Shown here piece after piece: positions 36,501 through 47,186 of a stretch of DNA of 64,000 nucleotides. Each line of letters begins with the position of its first letter. Positions within the stretch are counted from its first letter, which is position 1. This DNA is from Bolinopsis microptera. Taxonomy: Eukaryota; Ctenophora; Tentaculata; Lobata; Bolinopsidae. The notes under the pieces are model-generated. The model was not told the origin of the DNA. It saw only the letters and a program-made list of their open reading frames with translations, and ran no database searches. Where the stretch lies: positions 11,144,303 to 11,208,302 of the forward strand of contig NC_087075.1 of the NCBI RefSeq assembly GCF_026151205.1, given 5' to 3'. The position numbers were made by a program, and so were the translations under genes.

Positions 36501-37173
36501 AAGGCTTTAGTAGAGAAATATTCAAAAAAATACATGACTCCAACATTGAACTATCACGTTCACTGGATCTCATAAAAACAGTTGTAGATTTCTGTAATCT
36601 ATAAATGATACAGGAGTTAGGTTGTGTACAATAACTAACTAACTACTGACTAATTAACTAATTACTGACTAACCCTTGCGGAGATAGTTCTCTGTGTTTC
36701 CTCATCTGGTGCGGAATACTTGTCCATCACCTCTTCATACCTGGTAAACATAAGGTGTTAGTGTGATGTTAGTATGATGTTAGTGTGATGTTAATGTGAT
36801 GTTAGTGTGATGTTAGTGTGATGTTGGTATGATGTTAGTGTGATGTTAGTGTGATGTTAGTGTGATGTTAGTGTGATGTGATAGATCAGTATAAGTGAGA
36901 AGTTTGGTCAGATTAGGGTTGATCCAGTGATCCGGTGATCGAACAATAGCTTAGCCCATACCTTTTTGGTATCTATTGAAATTTAAAATGGGGGAACTTA
37001 AGTTTCATGGAGATTATCTCCAGAAAGAGCCTAGAAATAACAACAAACCTAGCGATAGCATCTTTACACTTAGTAGTAGACTTGTTGAACTCGTCTACTT
37101 TTTCTCTGAATTCCTGGTAATTCCTACTTATCTCAGCATATAGTTCGTCAGGTGATAGTTGTATTTCCTCCAT
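33514..37173 (-). CDS. TMEM120: TMEM120 (TACAN family) multi-pass membrane protein
   Basis: An inner-nuclear-envelope and ER membrane protein linked to adipocyte differentiation, with a fold like fatty-acid elongases and bound CoA. Seven exons, 37049-37173, 36674-36740, 36286-36398, 35901-36051, 35546-35722, 35144-35346 and 33514-33697, give 339 residues (human TMEM120A 343). The N terminus is a coiled coil (ELYAEISRNYQEFREKVDEF), followed by KYKLQYEKFKLFYII, LCGPNRIVEGLLQFYLVWFY, SRIRTWWQVQHYIDILLYAL and LYKMRALGRATHMEVSAEG, with about six hydrophobic spans. The animal family has two paralogues in vertebrates (A and B); this single gene cannot be assigned to either. The last intron (33698-35143) hosts a DNA transposon. 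The start follows CATAG by 5 nt. Confidence 0.93.
33700..33800. repeat. GTTAGCGGTCACGTGGT tandem repeat
   Basis: Five to six units of the 17-bp repeat also seen at 7185-7270 in symplekin, placed directly next to the last TMEM120 exon. Confidence 0.85.
33839..34934. mobile_element. 1.1-kb DNA transposon, G-run ends, 6-bp ACTATT duplication
   Basis: The left end has a long G run then GTGTCACGTCCGTCTATGTC. The right end has GCGGACATAGACGGACGTGA followed by CACC and a C run, its exact complement. ACTATT flanks both sides (about 33833-33838 and 34935-34940). Subterminal arrays of TGTCCG/CGGACA spaced by 9-12 bases run about 230 bp in from the left (33890-34062) and 170 bp in from the right (34750-34880), in opposite orientation. 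A 126-codon frame at 34154-34534 (plus) is inside. It is basic and not recognised; it may be a relic of an element protein. A 6-bp duplication is compatible with IS3EU-type elements, but I cannot confirm the family. Confidence 0.75.
34154..34534 (+). CDS. Unrecognised 126-codon frame within a DNA transposon
   Basis: It lies between the subterminal repeats of the element at 33839-34934. The predicted protein is basic, with INKRRINPIKLLTELTYYEK and KLYGMIMICINLFNQTPWV. No catalytic motif of a transposase is visible. It may be an element-borne protein, an exon, or chance coding. It lies antisense inside the last TMEM120 intron. Confidence 0.25.
   Translation: MYGSAVESNAVEHGSRDCQMNEQARTSGEVIHVQAINKRRINPIKLLTELTYYEKRKLYGMIMICINLFNQTPWVAQYTVSKRRFMNLAMKLLSLKVLSIYPANESKAEPIQHSNIREIFVSRFYV
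36745..36885. repeat. GATGTTAGTGT tandem repeat
   Basis: About twelve 11-bp units (TGATGTTAGTG) in the first TMEM120 intron, starting within about 10 bases of exon 36674-36740. Confidence 0.9.
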
Positions 37174-37495
37174 TCTTTCTATGTTTAGTATGTGGTGGTC
37201 ACATATGCGGAATGGTACTTGAATATTTGTAGTTCAAACTAATTGTTTTTCACGGTTCAAAAATATCTAAATCAAGCGCCTAACGTTTTATATTAATGAA
37301 TGGTCATATCATACGAAAATTATGAAATATATCAGCTATAAATTCAAAACAACATCAAAATCACATCAAAGATAAATTATTAATACCAATGAATCACTGT
37401 ATCAATAAATCTAAGAACTCAATTTACCCAAACCTTAAAATTTCTCTAAACCCCGATTAACATTCAAAATAATAATATCGTCACGAAACAAATAA
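37174..37495. other. Short intergenic gap between TMEM120 and EEFSEC
   Basis: Only 322 bp separate the EEFSEC stop from the TMEM120 start, the shortest spacing in the window. No feature was recognised in it. Confidence 0.6.
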
Positions 37496-39076
37496 TCATT
37501 GCAACATTTGCTTTTTCTTATCAAAAGTATACCGCTTAAACTTCAAATTAATCATTACCTTCTCAGGTACAACTCCAACTTCAACATTGTCTTTACCCTT
37601 CTTCTTTTTAGAAGCAAGCAAGAGTTTTGTTTTTTCCGACAACCCATCCTGTACGTAAACCTTAAACTTGCCACTCTGCCCAAAACTCCCCTCAATCTTA
37701 CCCAACTCCCCTGTGGACAGGTTCACTGCCAGATGGGAAAACAGATCAATATCAGTTTCCTTCTTGAACAGATCTTTTCCAATAACAGTATACTCATCAT
37801 TCATCCGCTCCACCTGCCCTTCCCTCTCCTTATACTTGAATATCCTCAGATCTGACAGCTGATTGTCTGAGTAGTCTTGTGAGGTGTAGATGTGACGAAG
37901 TCTTCCATAGAAGGCTAGTCTACATGCGGGTGTGTTAATGTCCATGTCAAGTCGGGAGATGATGACCATACTGTCTTCAACACAGAGCACAGGATGCTCA
38001 AATTGTAGAAGTGCAAATCCACGATCCCCCTCCGAGTACGTATCTTGGTAAAGATAGTTATGGTTCATGTTGAAGGGTGCTTCTGAAGAACCCTCTTCTG
38101 TTTTAAAGAATGTGATTTTAGCAAGGACAGTTTCATGGCCAATACTGACATGGTACTTCATCTTGGTAGTGATACTGCCCTTGTAATAAGCCACCTTATT
38201 GATATCAATAATCACAGCGTACACAGTCTTTACCACACTCCCAGTGTAAACCAGACCACGTTCTATTAGTTTCGGATCAAACTGTGCAACACAGATCCCA
38301 GCTCGGTCTCCCTGATATAACTTATCTACTGATTTCCTGAACACTTGGATTGATTTTATTTTCTTTTCCAGTTTTGTGTTGGATATTTTAACTGTGTCGT
38401 TTAGACCGATGCAGCCTGATAAACAGGTACCCGTTAAAACTGTTCCTTGACCTTTTACCCCGAAACAATGATCCACAGAAAACACGAAATCTCCACTGAA
38501 GTCTCTAGGTCCTATGACAACACTGTTTGATATGATGCTGATCAGGTTTTCTACTCCCTCCTTTTCTGCTGCAGAGCAGGAAATGATTTCAGCATTTTTA
38601 AACTTAGTTTTTGAAAGGGTCATGGAAATTTTCTTTCGAACCTTTGCTATTTTATCCGCTCGTTTGTCCTCAGGAATCAAATCAGTTTTATTGAGCACCA
38701 CCAGCAACTTATCACAAGTCAGCTCCCCTATTATTAGACACTCGGCAGTCTGGGTCTGAATACCCTTTATTATGTCCACTACAAGTATCATCAAGTCGAT
38801 GATGTGCGCGCCCCCGATCACCGTCTTCAGAAGAGACGCATGTCCAGGACAATCAACCAGAGTAATCAACAGGTTCTCGTGATCAGTACCCAGATGAGAT
38901 GGGTATGGGATGGTGAAAGATGAAAAACCAAGATCCAGTGTAATCCCTCGTTCCTTGCTTTGAGGGTTTTTATCAAAACAAGCAGTGGATGCTGTGTGAC
39001 TGAGCGCTTTAGCGAGGGTGGTTTTACCACTGTCCACATGACCGAGGATCCCGATGTTAAAGTTAGGGGTGAACAT
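37496..39076 (-). CDS. EEFSEC: Selenocysteine-specific elongation factor eEFSec
   Basis: A GTPase that carries selenocysteyl-tRNA(Sec) to the ribosome at UGA codons specified by SECIS elements. The gene is one uninterrupted exon of 526 codons (human 596 residues, intron-containing). GTP-binding motifs are complete: GHVDSGKT at residues 12-19, RGITLDLGF from 43, DCPGH at 75-79 and NKTD at 129-132. A SelB-like domain II/III (DFVFSVDHCFGVKGQGTVLTG) and the eukaryotic domain IV follow. Its presence implies that the organism makes selenoproteins. No SECIS element was sought successfully. The start lies 9 nt after ACCAG. Confidence 0.95.
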   Translation of the reverse strand: MFTPNFNIGILGHVDSGKTTLAKALSHTASTACFDKNPQSKERGITLDLGFSSFTIPYPSHLGTDHENLLITLVDCPGHASLLKTVIGGAHIIDLMILVVDIIKGIQTQTAECLIIGELTCDKLLVVLNKTDLIPEDKRADKIAKVRKKISMTLSKTKFKNAEIISCSAAEKEGVENLISIISNSVVIGPRDFSGDFVFSVDHCFGVKGQGTVLTGTCLSGCIGLNDTVKISNTKLEKKIKSIQVFRKSVDKLYQGDRAGICVAQFDPKLIERGLVYTGSVVKTVYAVIIDINKVAYYKGSITTKMKYHVSIGHETVLAKITFFKTEEGSSEAPFNMNHNYLYQDTYSEGDRGFALLQFEHPVLCVEDSMVIISRLDMDINTPACRLAFYGRLRHIYTSQDYSDNQLSDLRIFKYKEREGQVERMNDEYTVIGKDLFKKETDIDLFSHLAVNLSTGELGKIEGSFGQSGKFKVYVQDGLSEKTKLLLASKKKKGKDNVEVGVVPEKVMINLKFKRYTFDKKKQMLQ

Positions 39077-39529
39077 TGTGATGATCTGGTAAGTAATTTA
39101 TTAATTGATTAAGTGATTAATTAATAAATAAGAATGCTAACTGAGTTGATAGAGACTGGCATCGAAGTATAAGCCTACTGTATAACTACAATAGCTCAGC
39201 TAGGTAAGATGAGATAAGGTCGTACAAAACAACGGACATGAATTATGTATGGTTATGTTATGTTGACATATGCTTAATGCTAGCTAAAAGTTAGTATAAC
39301 ACTATATGTGTGGGAAGAAATTCATTTTTACGATAATTGAGCTGTATAAAGCTAGATTTCATTTAAATTTGTTAAAGCAAGAAGTAAAGAAAATCAAAGT
39401 AAAATCTTGGTAATATGATAATAATGTAAGATTACAATGAATTCGTTACAATGGTACACAATTGTCATTTTCAACACATCAAAAGTTTAAATATATTCAA
39501 AGTGTTATACTCAAAAAACACGTTGTATA
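39077..39529. other. Intergenic gap upstream of EEFSEC
   Basis: AT-rich, no exon seen. The ATTAATTGATTAAGTGATTAATTAATAA run next to the gene start is low-complexity. Confidence 0.45.
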
Positions 39530-39701
39530 AGGGATCATTCAGATATTACGTAATCAGCCGAGGGGGGAAGGGGTTTCCAAATGATTACGCTAGTGTAATT
39601 TTGACACAATAGCTCTATGTGTAAACATGATTACGGAGGGGGGAGCTGGAGGGGGTTAAAAATTGGCCAAAAAGTGATTACGTAATATGTGAACGACCCC
39701 T
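39530..39701. mobile_element. 172-bp MITE ending in AGGGATC / GACCCCT
   Basis: The ends AGGGATCATTCAGATATTAC followed by GTAATCA, and TGATTACGTAATATGTGAAC followed by GACCCCT, are inverted copies of about 28 bp. The interior has a second purine-rich pair (GAGGGGGGAAGG, GGAGGGGGGAGC). The AGGGGTCGTTCA type of end is common in animal non-autonomous elements. The target duplication is ambiguous (possibly TA). Confidence 0.7.
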
Positions 39702-40395
39702 AATTGAAAAGAGGTGTTAACTTCGTGTTCTTTAACCAGAACTTGTAACATTGAAAACTATAATTTAAAATTTCACACAAGTATCATTTTTAAGAGCTAA
39801 GATTCATTTATATTTAAAGTACACCGGATTTGTTCAACTCTTGAGTATTATATTATTTAAGTGATCTGACCCACAGACCAAAATAACATCTCTTTTCATT
39901 AAATTAAACAGTCCAAACCAAAAATAAACGTAGAAGTTTGTAAGCTTAAAACTTAAATATTCGCGCTATAAATTTATATGCTGTGTATAAATGCATACAA
40001 GAAATTTCGAACTCACATCATAATCATAATCAAGCTCTGAGTTCGTAAAAAAGAGGCAAATCTGTCCAGAAATTGTTGTATTTGACCCATTAAAAATTGT
40101 TAATTTGTTCGTTGACACAAATTGGTTAGCCACACACTTGAGCGCACACATCATACGCACAAGTGCGCACACGAGCAAGTGTGCACACAAACGTGGGTTA
40201 CACTCTTGAAGGAAGCCCGGGTAGTTTGGTTCTAAATGTACAAATAAATAACCAAATACTCAACAGTATACGTTGGTAGTTTGCTCCACTCTCAAGGTTT
40301 CACTCCTGAAACAATTCATTGGTTAATTAATAATTCCTCAATTAATTAATTACATGCTGATGGATGTGATTATATTAACTATATAGGGCCCTATA
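39702..40395. other. Intergenic DNA, nothing recognised
   Basis: A 40-bp stretch at 40135-40190 alternates GTGCGCACAC-like motifs. No exon was seen. Confidence 0.4.
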
Positions 40396-40545
40396 TAACA
40401 ACTACAGAACAACTACAGAACAACTGCAGAACAATTACAGAACAATTGCAGAACAACTACATAACAAGTACAGAACAACTGCAGAACAACTACAGAACAA
40501 CTGCAGAACAACTGCAGAACAACTACAGAACAACTACGGAACTGT
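40396..40545. repeat. ACAACTACAGA tandem repeat at the ILRUN 3' end
   Basis: Roughly thirteen 11-bp units (ACAACTGCAGA or ACAACTACAGA). If the last recognised ILRUN exon is not spliced, its reading frame ends inside this repeat. Confidence 0.85.
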
Positions 40546-42077
40546 GTCTAGAAGTACTAACCATGCCCATGTTGAAGGGATTAGAAAAGTTGGAATCTGC
40601 GGAATTGTTGTGGAAATCAAATGAGGAGGAATTAAGTTGTTGTGTTACTCCCAGGACACCGCCAGTATCTACACATATTATCACCCATATTGCATCTGAG
40701 ATAGGTGATTAAGTTTCAGAACTACTTCAATGTGTATTGAATAACGTTCTGTTTATTTTTTAAAACAATCATATTTGAAAATATTATTCTAATTTGAATT
40801 GGGTGTACTACAACTGCCTTGAAGACTGAAGCACTATACAATATATTTAATGAATAAGAAGTTAGAAGATGTCTGACCTCCGAAGAAGTTGCCTCCAGGG
40901 TTGCACATTCTCCACTTTCCCTGGAACATTCCTGTATCTGGGGGTGAGCACATCTCTACACTTATATCAACTTCAGCGTTAGGAGACACTGGTCCTACAG
41001 ATACCTGTTGGGAAAAGACTAGGTAAAATGTACTAAATGTACAGTGCATAGTGGCTGGAATGAGAATTTCTGTAAAGAAATGTTACCACCATAACACAAG
41101 ATACGGCCCCAACGTTAATGTGGCTCTTGCTATGTGTTGGTTCAGCCGAATTAATTATTATGTAATCAAGTTTATTTTTCTCTTTCAGTTAGTTGTCATC
41201 CGGCCAAACATTAAGCAACTTATATTGCAGTACCATTTATCGATTAGTTTATCAAAATATGTCATTGTAATTTTGCATGGCTGAAATGTAACGCTTGATT
41301 TATATATATAATAATTAATTGAATTTTCAAATTAAAAAAAATACCTCCCCAGCACAAGGATTTCAAACCTGAGTGTAAGTAGAGAGTTGGTCACCATCAG
41401 TAAACCTTAGTGTGCATCCAGCAGGCCAAGTTTCGTTCCCTATGTTGCGGATTCTCCATGTCTTCGTGAACTTTGTGTTAGGTGGTATGCTTTCCCCTTC
41501 CCCAATTGTGATGTCCTGTCAGGAGTTTTGATGGTTTAGGTCAGTTGCCATTTTAATATCAAACTTAAATTAGAATCATATGGTTTATATAAACTTACAT
41601 GTTCCGTTGAAAATTGATTTTGAACTTTAAGCATGAGTGACAATTTGCTCATTAGGATTGAGTGCTTTGGGCACTCATTCATTAAAATTAAATAATGTAG
41701 TATGAGAATGTTGACTAAAACATTACCTGTATAAATCTCATGGCAAGAGGATTATTGCGGGGGTGATGAACATCCATCCAAGCTGACACCGCCTCTTGTA
41801 AATTCCAATTAGCCATATCAAGATAAAATTCACCCTCCGTGGCATTAGGTTGACTACCCAAAACCTGAATAAATGTTTCTTCAGAGTCTAGTCACTATAA
41901 TGTAGCACTTGATTTGGCAATATAGTACATCAAGTTCATAAAAACAGATAGATTCAGTGAAACAATATGCCAAGTGCTCACTCTGAGGAATTCATTTATT
42001 AAAACATCACGGTCTGTTGTGTTCATGGTTTTAAATGAGTTCATCAATTCACGATCTAAATCCACCTCCATGGTCAT
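40523..42077 (-). CDS. ILRUN: ILRUN (C6orf106), NBR1-like and UBA-like domain protein
   Basis: The human homologue binds IRF3 and dampens interferon and TNF signalling by promoting loss of p300/CBP. Five exons: 41982-42077, 41727-41864, 41369-41515, 40878-41004 and 40562-40695, the last extending to 40523 if read through. The N-terminal UBA-like helices (DLDRELMNSFKTMNTTDRDV, FYLDMANWNLQEAVSAW) lead into the FW/NBR1-like beta-sandwich: DITIGEGESIPPNTKFTKTW, ISVEMCSPPDTGMFQGKWRM, AIWVIICVDTGGVLGVTQQL and FSNPF. All match human ILRUN closely. With read-through it is 226 residues, versus about 298 in human; the disordered human C-terminal tail is absent or lies on an exon I could not find (a GTTAGT donor follows the last matching residues). 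The start is 5 nt after ATTAG. Confidence 0.93.
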
Positions 42078-42544
42078 GCTACCTAATATAATAGTATTAA
42101 TATATCAATCAATTTTGATTATTAAAGTATCCCTGAAATATAAAGCATACCATTGCCTTGATGAGTTGAAAAATGATGTATCTTAAATTTTTGATCATTG
42201 GATAATTATGAAGTTGAAAGAAATTACAATTTTTAAAAAAATAAGACAGCGATCTTACTATAGAGTATAAAATAATTAATTTAACATTATAAATTAACAC
42301 AATTGAGACCTATCAACTAATTGAATGAACCATTCATGCTGTGATGGATAAATTAAAGGAACACAGCTTATCGTGTACTGTACTGTGCCAAATGAATTAT
42401 CAAGTTAAGTTAATTCTTTCTTCTACGTTTACCTCGATTCTTTGATGTTCTGAGGGTCAACCACTGAAGTAATCTTACAACTTGCAACATGAAAATTAGC
42501 ATGACAGTTTTACATCAATCAGATAAACTGCAACATTGATGAGT
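42078..42544. other. Intergenic gap between ILRUN and ENDOG
   Basis: 470 bp, AT-rich; nothing recognised. Confidence 0.5.
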
Positions 42545-43528
42545 TCAGTTCGTTTCTATAAAGGCAGGATTTGAAACACCATTTATTCTGCAGTACTGGC
42601 TATCAGCGATGTAATCAAATATCATGAAACCAGCCCCTCTTTCAATAGCACTTTTTGGAACTAAATAAGAGGAAATGGCAATGTCATCTCTGATTTCTTC
42701 ATTTGGCATCACATATGATTCTAAAATGAAACCTCCTTTTTGAGTTCTTGCAACTATGACCTTGAAAAAGTGTGTTGGAACTGCAACATTGTTATCACCA
42801 ATTAATTTATACTTAACAAACTTTTCATTTCCTATAACTGTGGGAAGATATAATGGGCCAGTCAAAACATGTGCTGACGTGTGCTTTCTTGCTAGAGCCC
42901 TTGCTCGCTTTTCCAGCTCATTCCATTTAGACCTGTTCAAACCCTTCCCAATTTGGGGACAGATATTTGAGAGATAAAAGGTGTCATTCATTGCAAGTTG
43001 GGAATTTTTATGATTTGCAGCTGCAGCTAAGTGTCCCCTGTCAAATCCACTTCCTAAAAAATCACTATTGTAAGCTCGAAACATTGGGTGCACACTGCTG
43101 TCTGGGACGAACTTAGATGCTGATCGGCTAACTGATTTATTGAAGTTGATATTGTAATCCGTTAGATGTTCACAAACCCAAAGAGGTCCTTTGTGTACAT
43201 TGCTGTATGCTAGAACATGGTCATTCAACTGCTTAAGATTATCCATGGTTGGATATCCATACTTCATTATTTCATTTCTTCTCTTGATAGCACTTTGCTC
43301 AAGATCAAGATCAGCAACACTTTCGAAAGTCAGCGCTTTTGCTTTAGCAGTTATTGAAAGTCTCCCAACATTTGGCCATTTGTTAGCTGCTTCAAGTTCT
43401 TCAGGATAGTAAAACAAAGAGCTTATGTTCGATTTGAACTCCTGTAGTACACTTTTTGTGGATGGGCGTGTCAGACCAACTGCTGTGGCTGTTAAGCCTA
43501 CTGTTGCTGCAGCTACATATCTATACAT
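42545..43528 (-). CDS. ENDOG: Endonuclease G, mitochondrial DNA/RNA non-specific nuclease
   Basis: A beta-beta-alpha-metal nuclease of the mitochondrial intermembrane space, acting in mtDNA turnover and, when released, nuclear DNA fragmentation. One exon, 327 codons. The N terminus (MYRYVAAATVGLTATAVGLT) is hydrophobic and basic, fitting a mitochondrial signal-anchor. The catalytic DRGH motif is at residues 163-166 in GFDRGHLAAAANHKNSQ; the metal-binding segment FYLSNICPQIGKGLNRSKWN follows, and HVLTGPLYLP is conserved. Length agrees with EndoG (about 300) and the sequence favours EndoG over EXOG. A TTTTAG acceptor-like site lies 25 nt before the start, the longest distance among these genes. 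Confidence 0.93.
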   Translation of the reverse strand: MYRYVAAATVGLTATAVGLTRPSTKSVLQEFKSNISSLFYYPEELEAANKWPNVGRLSITAKAKALTFESVADLDLEQSAIKRRNEIMKYGYPTMDNLKQLNDHVLAYSNVHKGPLWVCEHLTDYNINFNKSVSRSASKFVPDSSVHPMFRAYNSDFLGSGFDRGHLAAAANHKNSQLAMNDTFYLSNICPQIGKGLNRSKWNELEKRARALARKHTSAHVLTGPLYLPTVIGNEKFVKYKLIGDNNVAVPTHFFKVIVARTQKGGFILESYVMPNEEIRDDIAISSYLVPKSAIERGAGFMIFDYIADSQYCRINGVSNPAFIETN

Positions 43529-43975
43529 CCGGATGGCAGATTGTATGTCTCACCTAAAATATAACTAGCTAGAAAGTTCTAATTACATGATGATATAAAG
43601 AAGATTGGACTTGAGTTGAAAGTCAAATAAAATGAATACTTGCAAATATAGGTTTTTGCTGAAAATAATGACACGACAATAAAACCCATATTTCCACACA
43701 TCACTGGTCGGGGTAAATTAAAACAAAACAGTAAACTGATGAGTATGATAAATCGGGGTTGAGTTCCGGCCTGATCACACAAACGCTCTCTGCACAGTAG
43801 TGGTTTTCAATCATAGGTTATGGGTAACAAACGCACAAGAGAGGGGTATGTCTGATGTCAGGAAAGTAACAGGTCTGATAAGCTTGCTTGATATGACGAC
43901 AGGATCTCATTTAGAAACAACATTGTTATGAAGGATTGCATTAACTAACTTTCTCCCGAAGCTGCTTAAAGTAAA
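43529..43975. other. Gap between ENDOG and a LINE
   Basis: No exon was recognised. It separates the conserved minus-strand gene block from the retroelement region. Confidence 0.45.
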
Positions 43976-46037
43976 GTAAAGTAAAGTAAAGTAAAATTTA
44001 TGACATCACATCATCACACATGTCTACAAACTATCATCGCACTGTGTGAAAAAATATATAATACATATTTCCCCACCAACATTAATTAATTATTAAATAC
44101 AATATTTAAAAACAATTTCATCAAAAACATTATCCTATTTTAAAAACTTCCCAGTGGAATAAAGATTTATAAAACGCTTCTTTGCCACATAAAGGTTGGA
44201 ACCAAAGATAATTGTTATGTTTCTCTTTATTACTGACATAACTGGCTCCCTCAATTCTTACTAAAACTTCATTAGAAACATTCCAAAAAAAACAATCATT
44301 TGTAATACTTTTAGAAATCATATCTATCTTATATCCTTCTAATTTAATTTTAAAACCTAAAACTGTCACAGAGTTCTTGACGTCCGGAGGGAGTTTGTTC
44401 CAATATGGAATAACTCGCTCCGGGAGAAAAGACTTCTGGATATTCTTGACCTTTGTCACACTTTTACTACATCTATTGGATGAAACCAGATTAAGACCTG
44501 ATCTGCTTGGTCTGAACAAGTCTGAACCATAATCAGTCATAGCATTAATAACCTTAAAAGCTTCAATAAGGTCCCCACGTCTTCGCCGCTCTGCCAGCGT
44601 TGTCAAATTGAGGATTTCCAGTCTACGGCTGTAAGGAAGAGTACCCACCTCATCAATCAGACGGGTAAACCGCCTCTGGACGCTCTCCAGCTCCAAAACA
44701 GTCCCCCAACTTCCATGAGCCGCAGGTGGATTCCACAATTGGACACAATACTCAAGATGAGGTCTTATTAAAGCTTTATATATAGCAATCATAACAACCT
44801 TTTCTCTAATAACTAAATTCCTTACAATCCAACAAATCATACGATTTGCCTTAGCGATACATGCTTTGATCTGTTCGTTCCAAAGCAGGGAGCTATGGGT
44901 AATAACCCCCAAATCTTTTTCCTGTGCAGATACTTCAAGTTCTATACCATTTACCTTATAATTTAAATTAGGATTGTTGTTAAAATTAATGTGCACTACT
45001 TTGCACTTGGCAGGATTAAATTGTAAAAGCCAAATACTTTCCCAAACTTCTAATTCTTCGATATCTTCAGCAACGCTACCGTGGTTAGCTGCATTACCAA
45101 TTAATTTAAGATCATCAGCAAATAACTTTATCTTATTTTTTACAAGGTCAGGCAAATCATTAATATACAGAATGAATAGGAGAGGGCCTAGAACTGACCC
45201 CTGAGGAACAACAGATAAAACATGTTTAACCTCGGACCATTGTCCTTCTACAGAAACCCTCATAGTCCTGTCTGTCAGAAAATCTTTAATAACATCTAAA
45301 ACCTTTCCTTTGACACCAAAGCCTTCCAATTTAGACAGAAGTCTAAAGTAGGGGACTGTGTCGAATGCCTTACTAAAATCAAAGTATAGAAGATCAACCG
45401 GGGCACCTTCATCTAAAATGTCAAGAATGTCATCAAATGTCTCTAAAAGATTAGATAAACACGATTTACCCTTAACAAATCCATGCTGATGCTTCGTAAT
45501 TCGATGTTCTAGAAAATTTAATACATGTGCTCTCACCAACTTTTCATACACTTTGCACAAAATACACGTTAATGAAACTGGTCTATAATTTAAGGGGTCC
45601 GATTTAATACCCTTTTTAAACAATGCTACAACAGATGCAGATTTCCACACTGCAGGTAAAGATCCTGTATCTGAACACTTTTGAAATAATTTAGTTAATG
45701 CTTCAAAAAAATTGTTGTCATAAGCTAGCGATTTCAGCAACTTCGGATGAACACCATCCGGACCAGAACTCTTAAAAATGTTAAGCTTTAAAAGTTGCTT
45801 TTTTATATTTATATCAGAACTGCTGACTTCCATATCATCAATATCATCAATACTCTCATTGTCAGGTCTTAAATTCTCAGTTTTAGGGAGAGGGCCAGGT
45901 GGTTCACGCACAAAAACAGAGCTAAAGGCACTTGCGAGTACCTCAGCTGACTCAGTTGAACTATCTGTGCGTGTACCATCTCCTCTATCTAAAGAAACCA
46001 CACTTGATTTAATTTGACGTTTATTTCGTAAATAAGA

Positions 46038-47186
46038 TGAATGATATGTTGGATTGTTAGAAATCTGATTATCAGGGAAAAATCTGTGATGATATCCATT
46101 TACAAAGCTTTAATAAGACCCCATTTAGAGTATTGTGTTCAATTGTGGAGTCCAGTTGCGGCTCATGGAAGTTGGGGGATCATCTTGGAGCTGGAGAGCG
46201 TCCAGAGGCGGTTTACCCGTCTGATTGACGAGGTGGGTACTCTTCCATACAGTCGTCGACTGGAAATCCTCAATTTAACAACGCTGGCAGAGCGGCGAAT
46301 ACGTGGGGACCTCATTGAATCTTTTAAAATGATAAGTGGTTTGGCCAATTACGGAGCTGATTTGTTCAGTATGAGCAGATCTGGTTTTAATGTGGTATCA
46401 AACAGTAGATGCAGTAAAAGTAGCAGTAAAATGAAGAAAGTCCACAGTTCTTTTCTTCCGGAGAGGGTGAGACCTTATTGGAACAAACTCCCCTCGGATG
46501 TCAAGAATTGTGGGACTGTGTTAAGTTTTAAAATAAGATTAGAAGCTTTCAAAAAAGAGACTATTTTAAACGGATCCGTAAATGATATTCATTTTTGGTA
46601 TGTTTCGGACGAAGTATTAGGAAAAATTGAGGGATTAAATTATGCTACTAATAAAGAGAAGCACAATGAATATCTTGTGTGTAATCCTCATGTTGCTAAG
46701 AAACGCTTTATTAACTTATATAGTAGTGGAAAGTATGTAAATTAGATTAATTTTATAAAATTAATTTTATCTTGGTTGTTTAGGCCAATTGCAATAGATT
46801 TAAGATATTTTTAAAACTTTAGTAGATATATTTTTGATGATGTGTGATGATGTTTGTGTCCAGTGGCGTCACGTTGCCTGTTGGCGCCCCCCTGCCGAAA
46901 AGGCGCCCCCCTGTTGGCGCCCCCTCTCCTTTTGGTGCCCCTCCCTAAAATTGAACAAATTAGGCGATTTAAGAGGATACGCCTGTAAAATCTCTAAAAA
47001 AGTGTGTATTTAGAGCAAAACGCGCAGTTTTGCTAGTACTTTAGTTAAGTTTTCGAAATTGTCCCACATTCAAACGACGATTTGGCGCCCCCCTAAGACG
47101 GCGCCCCCCTGCACAGCGGGGTCAGCAGGGCCCTTCGTTACGCCACTGTTTGTGTCATTATATTTTGATTTGATTTGATTTGATTT
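46038..47186 (+). mobile_element. 5'-truncated CR1-like LINE inserted in opposite orientation
   Basis: A 234-codon frame (46041-46745) covers only the C-terminal RT region (HLEYCVQLWSPVAAHGSW, LESVQRRFTRLIDEVGTLPY). It is closely related to the host element: the 20-residue block is identical. A 3' region follows, ending in (GATTT)n at about 47165-47187, a typical short-repeat LINE tail. TAAGA occurs at both edges (46033-46037 and 47187-47191), consistent with a 5-bp target duplication. Its 3' UTR was itself hit by the MITE at 46861-47148. Confidence 0.85.
46861..47148. mobile_element. hAT-type MITE with 8-bp TTTGTGTC duplication
   Basis: 288 bp, ends CAGTGGCGTCACG and CGTTACGCCACTG. TTTGTGTC lies immediately on both sides (46853-46860 and 47149-47156), the 8-bp duplication characteristic of hAT elements. 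The interior has repeated GGCGCCCCC blocks. The copy at 51405-51693 is more than 95 percent alike by eye. No coding capacity. Confidence 0.93.

Noticed and set aside
36745-36885. Regular short repeats that look CRISPR-like
   Set aside because: The units are 11 bp with no unique spacers and lie in an intron of an animal gene; it is a microsatellite.
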